Positions 1 to 10,426 of a stretch of DNA of 64,000 bases are shown here, piece after piece. The position numbers and the translations under genes are program-made. Within the stretch, counting starts at the first letter, position 1. Every line of letters begins with the position of its first letter. This stretch comes from Flagellimonas profundi (GTDB lineage: Bacteria > Bacteroidota > Bacteroidia > Flavobacteriales > Flavobacteriaceae). Under the pieces are notes generated by a model that did not search any database, was not told the origin of the DNA, and saw only the letters and a list, made by a program, of their open reading frames with translations. The stretch is from positions 1,302,001-1,366,000 of the forward strand of contig NZ_JAFLNM010000001.1 in the NCBI RefSeq assembly GCF_017313275.1. The letters are read 5' to 3'.

Positions 1-1314
1 AACACCGATGCTTCCTTTAGATTTGAAAGAGGTATCGATATCAATGTAACGAAATATGCCCTAAAAAGGGCTGCCTTATTGATCAAGGAAATCGCTGGAG
101 GATATATTACTTCTGAGATTGCCGACTTGTTCCCGAAGAAACCACAAGAAAGACAGGTGTTCTTGACGTTCAGTAAAATAAACTCCCTGATTGGTCAAGA
201 AATCCCACAGGATACAATTAAGTCCATTCTTTCGTCGCTCGAAATCCGAATCAACAACGTTACCGAGTCAGGTCTCGGATTGACCATTCCGACCTATAGG
301 GTCGATGTTACCCGAGAAGTTGACGTAATTGAGGAGATTCTAAGGGTGTTTGGCTATAACAATATTGATTTCAAGGAAAAACTGAACGCCTCCATCGCCA
401 AAACTTCACGATTCGAAAACTACAGAATTCAAGATGTTATCGGAAGTATGCTGGCCTCCAAAGGTTTTCATGAGATCATGACCAACAGTTTGGTTTCATC
501 GGAGATCACTTCGGATGATGATAGCGCTGTTCAAATGATGAACCCTTTGAGTTCCGACCTATCAGTGCTTCGGACCTCTATGCTTCATTCTGGCCTACAA
601 ACGGTAAGCTACAACCACAACAGGCAAAAAACAGACCTTAAATTGTTCGAGTTTGGCAAAACCTATCACAAAGTAGATGGCCAACATAAAGAAAAGCAGC
701 ACTTGGCTATTTTCATTTCTGGTGACCGCGAACAGAATAGTTGGACCGTTGCCTCAAAAAAATCGGAGTTTTTCTATTTGAAAGGCATTGTTGACAATGT
801 TTTTGAGCGCTTGGGCATTACGGACATCGATACAAAACCTTTATCACAATCGGATTATGCTGAAGGCATTTCGTATGTGAAAAACAACAAAACAATGGTG
901 TCGCTTGGATTGGTCGGAAAAGCCGCTCTAAAACAATTCGACATTAAGCAAGAGGTGTTTTATGCCGATTTGAATTGGGACGCCATTCTCGGGTCAGTGA
1001 GCACTCAAAATGTGGTTTTCAAGGAAATTCCCAAGTTCCCGGAAGTAACCAGGGATTTTGCTTTGTTACTCGATGACTCGGTCTCTTTCCAAAAAGTATA
1101 CGATATAGCTTGGAATACAGAGAAAAAATTGCTTAAAAAAGTGAACCTTTTCGATGTGTATACAGGTGAGAAACTTCCTGAAGGTAAAAAATCCTATGCG
1201 GTAAGCTTTACTTTGATGGACGAAAAGAAAACCTTGACGGACAAGCAAATCGACAAGATCATGGGCAAACTATTGGCCCAGTATCAAAAGGAATTGGGAG
1301 CGGAACTTCGCTAA
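1..1314 (+). CDS. pheT: Phenylalanyl-tRNA synthetase beta subunit, 3' part
   Basis: PheT joins PheS in the alpha2-beta2 enzyme that charges tRNA-Phe. The frame is open from base 1 (it begins NTDASFRFERGID), so the 5' half lies outside the window. Visible in order are the end of the B3/B4 editing region, a B5-like domain ending TYRVDVTREVDVIEEILRV, the synthetase-like core (MNPLSSDLSVLRTSMLHSGL), and a C-terminal FDX-ACB anticodon-binding domain starting near FPEVTRDFALLLDD. The TAA stop directly abuts the stop of the converging fasciclin gene with no spacer. Identification is secure from these motifs; the true start cannot be seen. Confidence 0.96.
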   Translation, partial: NTDASFRFERGIDINVTKYALKRAALLIKEIAGGYITSEIADLFPKKPQERQVFLTFSKINSLIGQEIPQDTIKSILSSLEIRINNVTESGLGLTIPTYRVDVTREVDVIEEILRVFGYNNIDFKEKLNASIAKTSRFENYRIQDVIGSMLASKGFHEIMTNSLVSSEITSDDDSAVQMMNPLSSDLSVLRTSMLHSGLQTVSYNHNRQKTDLKLFEFGKTYHKVDGQHKEKQHLAIFISGDREQNSWTVASKKSEFFYLKGIVDNVFERLGITDIDTKPLSQSDYAEGISYVKNNKTMVSLGLVGKAALKQFDIKQEVFYADLNWDAILGSVSTQNVVFKEIPKFPEVTRDFALLLDDSVSFQKVYDIAWNTEKKLLKKVNLFDVYTGEKLPEGKKSYAVSFTLMDEKKTLTDKQIDKIMGKLLAQYQKELGAELR

Positions 1315-1842
1315 TTACATTTGGGCAGGTAAAATAACACTGTCTATTTCGTGAACCACACCTTCATTTTCCAAATTAAGATCGGCTGTGGTTATTCTTG
1401 CCGTATTCCCAACAGGATCGGTGAGCACAATATCGTACCCATCTAAATGTGCTGTCAATTTTTTGCCCTGTACCGTGGTGAAACGAGCAATTCCATTACC
1501 TCTGCCTATAGCTCGAAGCATGCGAGATGCCGTCAGTTGACCGGCTACAATATGATAGGACAACAAGGATTTTAAGGCGCTTTTATCCTCTGCATTGATC
1601 AGCTCTGCCATTTTGTTGTTCGAAAATTTCTCGAATGCTGCATCGGAAGGTGCAAAAATGGTAAAGGGCCCTGATTTTTTGAGCAATGTACCCAACTCTG
1701 TTGCATTTACCGCACTCAATAGAATTTTATGGTTGTCCAGTTTACTGGTGTACGAAAGCGCATTGGAAGTATTTTGGGCGGTCGTATAGATAGAAAAAGC
1801 CAAGCAAAAGCCGAGCAAGAGTTTAGTTGCGGGGGTATTCAT
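1315..1842 (-). CDS. Secreted fasciclin (FAS1) domain protein
   Basis: A 175-residue exported protein with one FAS1 domain, a fold used in adhesion-type surface or secreted proteins. The chosen ATG gives a signal peptide (MNTPATKLLLGFCLAFSIYT, then TAQ); an in-frame start 20 codons upstream would bury that signal. FAS1 hallmarks are GPFTIFAPSDAAFEKF (about residues 57-72), LLSYHIVAGQLTA and the C-terminal GVVHEIDSVILP. There is no lipobox and no type IX C-terminal sorting domain, so the product is probably periplasmic or released. The ligand is unknown. It converges on pheT with zero spacing. Confidence 0.85.
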   Translation of the reverse strand: MNTPATKLLLGFCLAFSIYTTAQNTSNALSYTSKLDNHKILLSAVNATELGTLLKKSGPFTIFAPSDAAFEKFSNNKMAELINAEDKSALKSLLSYHIVAGQLTASRMLRAIGRGNGIARFTTVQGKKLTAHLDGYDIVLTDPVGNTARITTADLNLENEGVVHEIDSVILPAQM

Positions 1843-1965
1843 ATAATTGGTCAAAATTTTAGGGCTTGTTCTTTTTAGTATAATTATACGACTAACTGCC
1901 AAAAACGTCGATAAGATACATCTTTTTTGATGACATCACATCTATTTCAACATTTCAAAATTTCA

Positions 1966-1982
1966 TTTAACAAAAACTTAAC
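1966..1982 (+). promoter_or_regulatory. Candidate OmpR/CpxR-type operator, site A
   Basis: Two hexamers, TTTAAC and CTTAAC, separated by 5 bp give an 11-bp period. On the minus strand this reads GTTAAG-N5-GTTAAA. It lies between the divergent fasciclin gene and the unknown membrane protein starting at 2056, 44 bp before the -7 element at 2027. The same pattern recurs at 4500, 36618 and 61763. Function is inferred. Confidence 0.45.
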
Positions 1983-2026
1983 ATTGCGTTTTTATGACAA
2001 ATGTCAGTATCGAAAATTCAAATCCT

Positions 2027-2034
2027 TAAATTTG
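2027..2034 (+). promoter_or_regulatory. -7 promoter element (TAAATTTG)
   Basis: An exact match to the Bacteroidota -7 consensus TAnnTTTG. No clear TTG is found 17-21 bp upstream. Transcription would start near 2040, leaving a leader of about 16 nt before the GTG at 2056, which supports that start. A perfect inverted repeat, TGACA-AA-TGTCA, sits at 1994-2005, about 22 bp upstream. Confidence 0.5.
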
Positions 2035-2055
2035 AGTTGATTACTAAAAAAATAC

Positions 2056-4430
<2,375 letters not shown>

Positions 4431-4489
4431 CTAAATAGGATTCGTAATTCTAATTTAAAAGCGCATATTTGAACGATGAAAAATCGCCG

Positions 4490-4516
4490 TTTAACAACAT
4501 TTAACTACCCCTTAAC
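4490..4516 (+). promoter_or_regulatory. Candidate OmpR/CpxR-type operator, site B (three repeats)
   Basis: Three hexamers TTTAAC, TTTAAC and CTTAAC begin at 4490, 4500 and 4511, a 10-11 bp period on one face of the helix. They end 22 bp before the -7 element at 4539 of the lipoprotein gene. The last pair has the same TTTAAC-N5-CTTAAC layout as sites A and C. Function is inferred. Confidence 0.5.
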
Positions 4517-4538
4517 AAGTTTGGCTTCTTAGGTTGCT

Positions 4539-4546
4539 TACTTTTG
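4539..4546 (+). promoter_or_regulatory. -7 promoter element (TACTTTTG)
   Basis: An exact TAnnTTTG match. A TTTG at 4520-4523 lies 15 bp upstream, shorter than the usual 17-21. Transcription would begin near 4552, so the ATG at 4555 would be almost leaderless and the ATG at 4573 would have a leader of about 20 nt. Confidence 0.5.
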
Positions 4547-4554
4547 ATAGTCAA

Positions 4555-5961
4555 ATGAATCGTTCCCTATATATGGTAAGATTTTTACTCGGCCTTATCT
4601 TATTGTCATCGCTCGTATCGTGTTCTGGTTCTCCAGAAAACGGTTCTTCAGTATTTTTTGGCGGAGAAATTGTAAACCCTACAAGCGAATATGTGGTGCT
4701 TTACCACAATGATTCTTATGTGGACTCCGTAAAGCTCGATGATAACAATCACTTTGCCTTTGAACTTGACGGAATAGAGGATGGTCTTTATCATTTTGAC
4801 CATACACCGGAACTTCAATACGTTTATTTGACCAAGGGTGATAGCCTTCTGGCCCGCTTGAATACCGTAGAATTTGACGAATCTTTGGTTTACTCCGGAA
4901 AAGGAAGTGAAATCAACAACTTTTTGATAGAGATTTTCTTGACCAATGAGAAAGAAGAACCTCTTATAAAAGAGTATTACAACTTAGCTCCTGAAGCATT
5001 TAGTGAAAAAATAGATTCCTTGCATGCCATTAAGGTCGCATTGTTGAACGAACTGAACGCGGACAACCAATTTACGCCCAAGGCCTTGGCCATGGCCGAA
5101 GCTTCAATTGACTACAACACTTACATTAATAAGGAAAAGTATCCTTTCTACCATAAAAAGGAAACTGGGGAAGAAACCATTCATGAACTTGATGAGGGTT
5201 TTTATGGTTACCGAAAAAATATCGACCTCAATAATAAGGACCTGACGTATTTTAGACCTTATTTTGATTTTATGAAATGGCATTTCGGAAACATGTCCTA
5301 CATGACTTGTTTGGAAAACTGCTCTACCAACAAACAACCTGTCAGCGACCGTTTGCACTTCAATAAACACAAGCTCACTTTGGTGGACAGTATTGTGAAA
5401 CAGACGGATCTAAGGGATATCCTTTTCAGAAATGTTGCCATGGATTATCTGTTAAGGGAACACAAGCCAAGTGAAGAGGCCACTGTATTTATAGATAAAT
5501 TCAAATCCCTTTCCACAAACGAAGAACACCAAGAGGAAATAGATTTATTGTACAAGGGCATTAAAAATTTGCAACCGAACACTGCCATTCCCAATGTTGC
5601 GGTAAAGGACATCAATAATGAGTCGGTTTCCTTAAAAGATTTGACCAACAATAAGAAAAATACAGTTTTCTATTTTTGGACGGCCGATCAAAAAAGCCAT
5701 TTTAGAAACGTAAATAAACATATTACCTCCCTCGAAGAGAAATACCCCCACTATAACTTTGTTGGCATTAACTTAAGAACCAATTTTAGCCAATGGAAGC
5801 AACTCATGCACGATTACAATCTGGACACGAGCAAGCAGTTTTTTGGCGAGAATTTTAAAGAGTTACAAATGGCCATGATTATCGATGGTCTCAACAAATG
5901 TGTCATCGCAAAGGACACTGTTGTAGTCGATGGGTTTGCCAACCTTTACACTTCCCTATAA
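4555..5961 (+). CDS. Thioredoxin-fold lipoprotein lacking the CxxC motif
   Basis: A 468-residue exported lipoprotein: signal peptide with hydrophobic core FLLGLILLSSLV and lipobox LVSC near residue 23. The N-terminal region (about 30-130) resembles the DUF4369-like domain often found before TlpA-type thioredoxins in Bacteroidota, followed by a helical middle. The last 130 residues resemble a thioredoxin fold (NTVFYFWTADQKSHFRNV). Where TlpA proteins have WCxxC this one has WTADQ, so disulfide chemistry is unlikely. A later ATG (4573) also gives a good signal peptide and suits the promoter spacing. Three TTTAAC-type repeats precede the promoter. Confidence 0.8.
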   Translation: MNRSLYMVRFLLGLILLSSLVSCSGSPENGSSVFFGGEIVNPTSEYVVLYHNDSYVDSVKLDDNNHFAFELDGIEDGLYHFDHTPELQYVYLTKGDSLLARLNTVEFDESLVYSGKGSEINNFLIEIFLTNEKEEPLIKEYYNLAPEAFSEKIDSLHAIKVALLNELNADNQFTPKALAMAEASIDYNTYINKEKYPFYHKKETGEETIHELDEGFYGYRKNIDLNNKDLTYFRPYFDFMKWHFGNMSYMTCLENCSTNKQPVSDRLHFNKHKLTLVDSIVKQTDLRDILFRNVAMDYLLREHKPSEEATVFIDKFKSLSTNEEHQEEIDLLYKGIKNLQPNTAIPNVAVKDINNESVSLKDLTNNKKNTVFYFWTADQKSHFRNVNKHITSLEEKYPHYNFVGINLRTNFSQWKQLMHDYNLDTSKQFFGENFKELQMAMIIDGLNKCVIAKDTVVVDGFANLYTSL

Positions 5962-5990
5962 AAAAAGCCCCGAATTTTCATTCAGGGCCT
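5961..5990. terminator. Bidirectional terminator between lipoprotein gene and fsa
   Basis: The arms GCCC-C-GAAT and ATTC-A-GGGC (5967-5988, one C-A mismatch) enclose a 4-nt loop. On the minus strand the hairpin is followed by a T7 run, so it mainly terminates fsa. On the plus strand it is followed by CTCTATTTTA, a weaker signal for the lipoprotein gene. Confidence 0.75.
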
Positions 5991-6016
5991 CTATTTTACT
6001 TTTATTTTATCCTTAT

Positions 6017-6673
6017 TTAGGAATTGCCTTTCTTGTAATCTTCCAAGAATTTGGCCAATCCAATATCGGTCAATGGGTGCTTTAACAACCCGTCAATAGA
6101 AGACAATGGACCTGTCATCACATCGGCGCCAAGTTTGGCACAATCGATTACGTGCATGGTGTGTCGGATGGATGCAGCCAAGATTTCAGTTTCAAATCCG
6201 TAGTTGTCATAGATCAAACGGATTTCCGCTATCAAATTAAGACCATCGGTGGAAATATCGTCCAATCTGCCCAAAAACGGAGAAACGTAGGTTGCTCCCG
6301 CTTTGGCAGCCAATAGGGCCTGACCCGGTGAGAACACCAAGGTACAGTTGGTACGGATGCCTTTATCGGAAAAATATTTCAATGCTTTTACACCATCCTT
6401 GATCATAGGAACTTTCACTACAATCTGCTCGTGCAGCTCTGCTAGCTCCTCACCTTCTTTGACCATTCCATCAAACTCAGTGGCCACTACCTCAGCAGAA
6501 ACATCACCATCAACAATATTGCAGATATCCACGTAGTGTTTTAAAATATTATCCTTTCCTGTAATACCTTCTTTCGCCATTAAGGAAGGGTTGGTGGTCA
6601 CACCATCCAACACGCCCAACTCTTGGGCTTCCTTAATTTGGTCAAGGTTGGCAGTATCAATAAAAAACTTCAT
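6017..6673 (-). CDS. fsa: Fructose-6-phosphate aldolase / transaldolase-like
   Basis: A 218-residue member of the small transaldolase family (TalC/MipB/FSA), a TIM barrel forming a Schiff base with a lysine. Visible motifs are [13 protein letters not shown] at the start, [10 protein letters not shown] (23-32), the catalytic Lys87 in VVKVPM, and [13 protein letters not shown]. The length matches the FSA/TalC subfamily rather than the long transaldolase. The sequence does not decide whether the main activity is transaldolase in the pentose phosphate pathway or fructose-6-phosphate aldolase. It lies 39 bp downstream of the SDR gene on the same strand, probably cotranscribed, and ends at a strong hairpin. 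Confidence 0.92.
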   Translation of the reverse strand: MKFFIDTANLDQIKEAQELGVLDGVTTNPSLMAKEGITGKDNILKHYVDICNIVDGDVSAEVVATEFDGMVKEGEELAELHEQIVVKVPMIKDGVKALKYFSDKGIRTNCTLVFSPGQALLAAKAGATYVSPFLGRLDDISTDGLNLIAEIRLIYDNYGFETEILAASIRHTMHVIDCAKLGADVMTGPLSSIDGLLKHPLTDIGLAKFLEDYKKGNS

Positions 6674-6712
6674 TTCTAAGTATTTATAATTGGTTCGCTA
6701 ATAAGTGTAAAA

Positions 6713-7522
6713 TTACAACTTATAATGGTTGAGGAGCAATTTTTCGTAGACTTTGTCGGGTAAAATCTTCTTTAACCTAAGGGAGAACTTTTGTAAAAAC
6801 GCACCTACCGGGTTATGTATCTTTGGTTTTTTCTTGTTGATGATCTTGTAAACCGCCTCGGCCACTTGGATGGGGTCTCCCCCACTATCAACGTCCTCGT
6901 CAATTCCTTTTAGGGTTTGACTGTACTTTTCTTCATAAGCGGAACCCTTGATTACTGGGGAATGGTATCTGCCCGATGCAATATTGGTGGCAAAATCACC
7001 CGGGGCCACATTGGTTATGGTTATGCCAAAATCCTTGGTTTCCATGCGCAGTGCTTCAGTGATAAGCCCCAAAGCACCTTTGGTGGCAGAATAAAACCCT
7101 CTATAGGGCAGTCCCATATAGCCTGCAATGGATGTAATATTGATGATAACTCCATTCCCCTGCTTGCGCATTTGCGGCAAAACGGCTTTCATTACATGTA
7201 CGGGGCCATGAAAGTTGGTGTCGAACACGTGTAGAATTTCTTCGTGGGGCGTCTCTTCAATGGGTCCCGTGATACCCACACCTGCATTGTTGATCAATAC
7301 ATCCAATCTGTTTTCCTTGGAAATGACGTAGGAAACGGCATTTTGAATGCTTTCGACATCTTTCACATCCAATTGAACAAGTTCAAATGCTGTAAAATCG
7401 GGATAGTTTTTTGGATTACGCGTAGTACCGTAAACGGTAAATCCCTTTTGGGTCAAGTATATCCCGATAGATTTACCAATACCTGAAGAACCGCCGGTGA
7501 TCAGTACAACTTTTTTATCCAT
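6713..7522 (-). CDS. Short-chain dehydrogenase/reductase (SDR)
   Basis: A classical SDR of 269 residues. The cofactor loop TGGSSGIG is at residues 9-16, NNAGVG near 80, the catalytic Ser in NITSIAGYMG, and YSATKGA carries the Tyr-x3-Lys pair near 150. Classical SDRs are NAD(P)-dependent oxidoreductases; the substrate cannot be read from the sequence. A longer frame to 7555 would run into the SRP RNA, so the ATG at 7522 (MDKKVVLITGG) is preferred; an ATG two codons earlier is also possible. It follows ffs on the same strand and precedes fsa. Confidence 0.87.
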   Translation of the reverse strand: MDKKVVLITGGSSGIGKSIGIYLTQKGFTVYGTTRNPKNYPDFTAFELVQLDVKDVESIQNAVSYVISKENRLDVLINNAGVGITGPIEETPHEEILHVFDTNFHGPVHVMKAVLPQMRKQGNGVIINITSIAGYMGLPYRGFYSATKGALGLITEALRMETKDFGITITNVAPGDFATNIASGRYHSPVIKGSAYEEKYSQTLKGIDEDVDSGGDPIQVAEAVYKIINKKKPKIHNPVGAFLQKFSLRLKKILPDKVYEKLLLNHYKL

Positions 7523-7543
7523 GATCATCTGATTTTTGGGTAC

Positions 7544-7549
7544 AAAAAA
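7544..7549 (-). terminator. T-run at the 3' end of SRP RNA
   Basis: On the minus strand the closing stem of the SRP RNA (CTTGCCC) is followed directly by TTTTTT, making an intrinsic terminator in which the RNA's own terminal helix is the hairpin. Read-through would feed the SDR gene, which starts about 22 bp further on. Confidence 0.6.
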
Positions 7550-7645
7550 GGGCAAGCTACCTACATCGCACCGCTACGACCGCATACCCTTGCTGCGTTC
7601 CCGCCCTGGGGGATTCTGCAGGAGCTGGTCGTGTAGGACTTGCCC
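7550..7645 (-). ncRNA. ffs: Small signal recognition particle RNA (4.5S type)
   Basis: The minus strand begins GGGCAAG and ends CTTGCCC, closing a long helix. The apical part contains the conserved Ffh-binding region and tetraloop segment (CAGGGCGGGAACGCAGCAAG), typical of Bacteroidota SRP RNA. About 96 nt fits the small Alu-less bacterial form. It pairs with Ffh to target membrane proteins co-translationally. A near-perfect promoter stands 5 bp upstream and a T-run follows. Confidence 0.93.
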
Positions 7646-7650
7646 GGCCG

Positions 7651-7680
7651 CAAATATACGACCTTTTAAATTTGTGGCAA
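7651..7680 (-). promoter_or_regulatory. Strong promoter of the SRP RNA gene
   Basis: On the minus strand TTG (7678-7680) and TATATTTG (7651-7658) are separated by 19 bp, a textbook Bacteroidota -33/-7 pair. The RNA starts about 5 bp after the -7 element. This is the clearest promoter in the window and an internal reference for the others. Confidence 0.85.
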
Positions 7681-7723
7681 TCCCAATTCATTCTTAATTT
7701 CGGTGTTTTACGATCAATAATTT

Positions 7724-8791
7724 ATGATACAAGCAATAAGAACAATGGGCAAACTTTTTTCCATTTCAGGAGCATTGCTCTTCTTTTTGGCCTGTGGCGG
7801 AAATGCAGACCCGGCCAAGAATTTTTCCATTCAATTGGAAAACAAAACTATACAGCAAAACGGGCAATTAGGCGTGGCCCTCAAGAACAAAAAAGACATC
7901 GAAATTTCTGACTTGCACTATTATATAGACGGCAGGGAAATGCCCGTAGAAAATGGCAAATTGACGTTGGACCTACCCACCTTGGGAAACAAAATATTGG
8001 TGGCCAAGTTCAATATTGAGGACCAAGCTGTGGAAGTTGAGAAAAAAGTACGTGTTTTGGCCGCTACCGCACCAGAAGTATATACCTATGAGATCATCAA
8101 TACCTACCCCCACGATACGGGGGCTTACACTCAAGGTTTGGAGTTCCATGAGGACACTTTATACGAAAGCACTGGAAAAAAAGGCGCATCCACGGTTAGG
8201 AAAGTCAATTTTGAAACAGGTGAAGTGCTTCAGCAAATAGATTTGGATGCTTCCGTATTTGGAGAAGGCATCACTATAATGAACGATAAGCTTTACCAAC
8301 TAACCTGGCAAAGCGGTTTAGGTTATGTGTACAACATATCCAATCTGGAAAAAATCAAAAACTTCACCTATGGTAAAAGTCGCGAAGGATGGGGCCTTTG
8401 CCACGATGATGAAAAAATATTCAAGAGCGACGGTACCGAAAAAATCTGGTTCTTGGACCCGGAAACTTTGGAAGAACAAGGCTATATAGAAACGGTGACC
8501 AACAAATCCATTTTTAATATGGCCAATGAGTTGGAGTATGTCAATGGAAAAATCTATGCCAACGTGTACCAAAAGGAAAGCATGATGATCATTGACGCGG
8601 TCTCTGGTGCTATTGAGGGGGTCATCAACTTTAGTGGACTCAAAAGCAAAGTAAAAAAAGGTCCTGAATGGGACGAGGGCAACTCGGTATTGAATGGAGT
8701 GGCCTATCATCCGGAACGGGAGACATTTTTTGTGACAGGAAAAAACTGGGACAAGTTGTTCGAAGTGGAAATCCGTAAAAAAGACCAATGA
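7724..8791 (+). CDS. Glutaminyl-peptide cyclotransferase lipoprotein
   Basis: A 355-residue protein of the plant/bacterial-type glutaminyl cyclase family, a five-bladed beta-propeller that turns N-terminal Gln into pyroglutamate. Family motifs include YTQGLEFHEDTLYESTG, FGEGITIMNDKLYQLTW, GWGLCHDDEKIFKSDGT and LNGVAYHPERETFFVTGKNW. The N-terminus is a lipoprotein signal (LLFFLAC lipobox), so it works in the periplasm or on a membrane surface. In Bacteroidota many exported proteins gain N-terminal Gln after signal peptide cleavage, a likely substrate pool (established for the phylum, inferred here). An ATG at 7745 would also give a signal peptide. Its stop overlaps the thioesterase start (ATGA). 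Confidence 0.9.
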   Translation: MIQAIRTMGKLFSISGALLFFLACGGNADPAKNFSIQLENKTIQQNGQLGVALKNKKDIEISDLHYYIDGREMPVENGKLTLDLPTLGNKILVAKFNIEDQAVEVEKKVRVLAATAPEVYTYEIINTYPHDTGAYTQGLEFHEDTLYESTGKKGASTVRKVNFETGEVLQQIDLDASVFGEGITIMNDKLYQLTWQSGLGYVYNISNLEKIKNFTYGKSREGWGLCHDDEKIFKSDGTEKIWFLDPETLEEQGYIETVTNKSIFNMANELEYVNGKIYANVYQKESMMIIDAVSGAIEGVINFSGLKSKVKKGPEWDEGNSVLNGVAYHPERETFFVTGKNWDKLFEVEIRKKDQ

Positions 8792-9180
8792 AAACATATA
8801 CGGAATCCTTTGATGTAACCCCAAATGACCTGGACGACCTCAACCACGTAAACAATATCAGATATGTGGAGTGGATTCAGGATATTTCCAAAAAGCATTG
8901 GATGCATGTGACAACGGAAGAGATTCAAAATTCCATGATATGGGTGGTCAGGAACCACAACATCACCTATCATAAATCCGCCGTATTGGGAAACACCATA
9001 CTAATAAACACCTTTATAGCAAGTAACAAAGGGCCGATTTCCACTCGAGTCGTGGAAATAAAGAACAAGGAAACAGATGAGCTTTTGGTAAAAGCGATTA
9101 CAGAATGGTGCTTATTGGATGCCAAAACCTTTCGCCCCAAACGGGTTCCAGAGGAAATTGAAGCACTTTTTATGGATTAA
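8788..9180 (+). CDS. Acyl-CoA/acyl-ACP thioesterase, hotdog fold
   Basis: A 130-residue protein of the 4-hydroxybenzoyl-CoA thioesterase-like hotdog superfamily. The opening FDVTPNDLDDLNHVNNIRYV holds the typical Asp-x-x-x-His-Val-Asn-Asn active-site region, followed by EWIQDISKKHW on the central helix. These enzymes hydrolyse acyl thioesters in the cytoplasm; chain preference is unknown. The start overlaps the stop of the cyclotransferase by 4 bp, so the two are translationally coupled. The functional link is not obvious. No terminator is seen after it. Confidence 0.85.
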   Translation: MKTYTESFDVTPNDLDDLNHVNNIRYVEWIQDISKKHWMHVTTEEIQNSMIWVVRNHNITYHKSAVLGNTILINTFIASNKGPISTRVVEIKNKETDELLVKAITEWCLLDAKTFRPKRVPEEIEALFMD

Positions 9181-9553
9181 AACCCTTCCAAATGTTATAA
9201 GATGCTGTATTTCATCGAAATATAGGCGTATATTTTAAAATCCACCACCCAAAATTTTGAAGCGGGTCCAACAAATTGTAATATAGTAGTAAACCAAATA
9301 TAAACTAATCCTATTTGTTGAACCAACTAAACGCAACCTTTATCCAATTGACATTCCAAATTTTCCGGAATTCCACTCCATAAAATGGGTTTAAAAAATC
9401 ATGGGATTCGTTACAGTTGAATCCATTTTAACGATTTTTTATGGGAAAGTGTAGGAAAATAGCCCGTTTTAGGAAGAAACCCATAGTTTTTTTAAGGGAA
9501 AACTGCAATGAGTTTTTTTCGTGCGTTAGTAACTTGCAATCAGCAAATTGCAC
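9181..9553. other. 373-bp AT-rich intergenic stretch with inverted repeats
   Basis: No credible gene. It contains an imperfect inverted repeat (GGTCCAACAAAT at 9265-9276 against ATTTGTTGAACC at 9313-9324, 11 of 12 paired, 36-nt loop). A shorter degenerate repeat of ATGGGATTC against GAATCCAT lies near 9400-9430, and there are several T-runs. No exact TAnnTTTG stands before the LytTR gene; TAACTTGC near 9530 is the nearest. Confidence 0.5.
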
Positions 9554-10288
9554 ATGGAATACACCTACAACATAATCGATTCGGATGCATCCTCAAAACT
9601 ACAGTTGCAACTGTATTTGGAGGAGTACCAGGATTTGGTTTGTGCGGGTGTTGATACCACTGCTCCTTCAGGCCTTAATTCCATTTTAAAATACAATCCG
9701 GACCTGGTGCTTGTAAATCTTGGGGAAGATGGTATGGATTACTTCCAAATGGTTACCGAACTCAACCAGTATATGCAGACCCTACCCCTTATCATAGGTT
9801 ATGCAAAATCAAAAGAGTACGCTTACAATGCGATCAAAAGCGGTTTTTTCGATTATTGGATTTTGCCGCACAACGAGTTCGATATCAGAAAAACGATTCT
9901 AAGGTTAAGAAAACTCCACCCAAAACAGGATACACCCTCTACAATTTGTTTAAAGTCCTATAAAGATTATCGGTATTTGGACACCAATAACATTCTGTAC
10001 CTAAAATCCGATAACAACACCACCGATTTTTTTATGAAAGACGGCAGTGTCATCAGTGCGTTCAAGACCTTAAAGTCCTTCGAAGAAAAGTTGCCCAAGA
10101 ATTTTATACGTGTGCACCAAAGCTATATCCTTAATAGTAGCTATGTTTCGCGTATCAACTACGGTAAATCTATCTGCAGCCTAAAAAATGGTGAGGAAGA
10201 GGAACTTCCTTTTTCCAAAACCTATAAGGATAAAGTGGATAGACTTAAAGAAATACTCTCCAAAACAGCGACAAACGCCCTTAATTAG
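9554..10288 (+). CDS. LytTR DNA-binding regulator with pseudo-receiver
   Basis: A 244-residue protein with an N-terminal receiver-like domain (1-120) and a C-terminal LytTR DNA-binding domain (about 135-235; NILYLKSDNNTTDFFMKDG, FIRVHQSYILNSSYV). The receiver keeps an acidic pair (D9, D11) but the phospho-acceptor position reads DLVLVNL, with Asn55 for Asp, and the usual Lys-Pro reads LPH. It is unlikely to be switched by ordinary phosphorylation. An upstream in-frame TTG is less likely than the ATG at 9554. Two 16-bp direct repeats start right after the gene and may be its targets. Confidence 0.87.
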   Translation: MEYTYNIIDSDASSKLQLQLYLEEYQDLVCAGVDTTAPSGLNSILKYNPDLVLVNLGEDGMDYFQMVTELNQYMQTLPLIIGYAKSKEYAYNAIKSGFFDYWILPHNEFDIRKTILRLRKLHPKQDTPSTICLKSYKDYRYLDTNNILYLKSDNNTTDFFMKDGSVISAFKTLKSFEEKLPKNFIRVHQSYILNSSYVSRINYGKSICSLKNGEEEELPFSKTYKDKVDRLKEILSKTATNALN

Positions 10289-10289
10289 C

Positions 10290-10326
10290 AGAATTCTTTC
10301 AGATTCCGTTAGAATTCTTTCAGATT
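10290..10326. repeat. Two perfect 16-bp direct repeats 21 bp apart
   Basis: AGAATTCTTTCAGATT occurs at 10290-10305 and again at 10311-10326 with no mismatch. The 21-bp period is two helical turns, so both copies face the same side of the DNA, as expected for a dimeric or tandem binder. They sit just downstream of the LytTR gene and 100 bp upstream of the small lipoprotein gene at 10427. Candidate LytTR binding sites. Confidence 0.7.
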
Positions 10327-10426
10327 TCCCAAAAATACTATCCCCCATTCGTAAGTAACCTTTCTGCTCAAAATGCCATTTATTTTAGCGGTATAGACCT
10401 AATATTTATACCTAAAAACAGACATT

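Noticed and set aside
8318..8824. 168-codon open frame antisense to the glutaminyl cyclase gene
   Set aside because: It covers a conserved gene in the opposite direction and its product shows no recognisable domain or start context.
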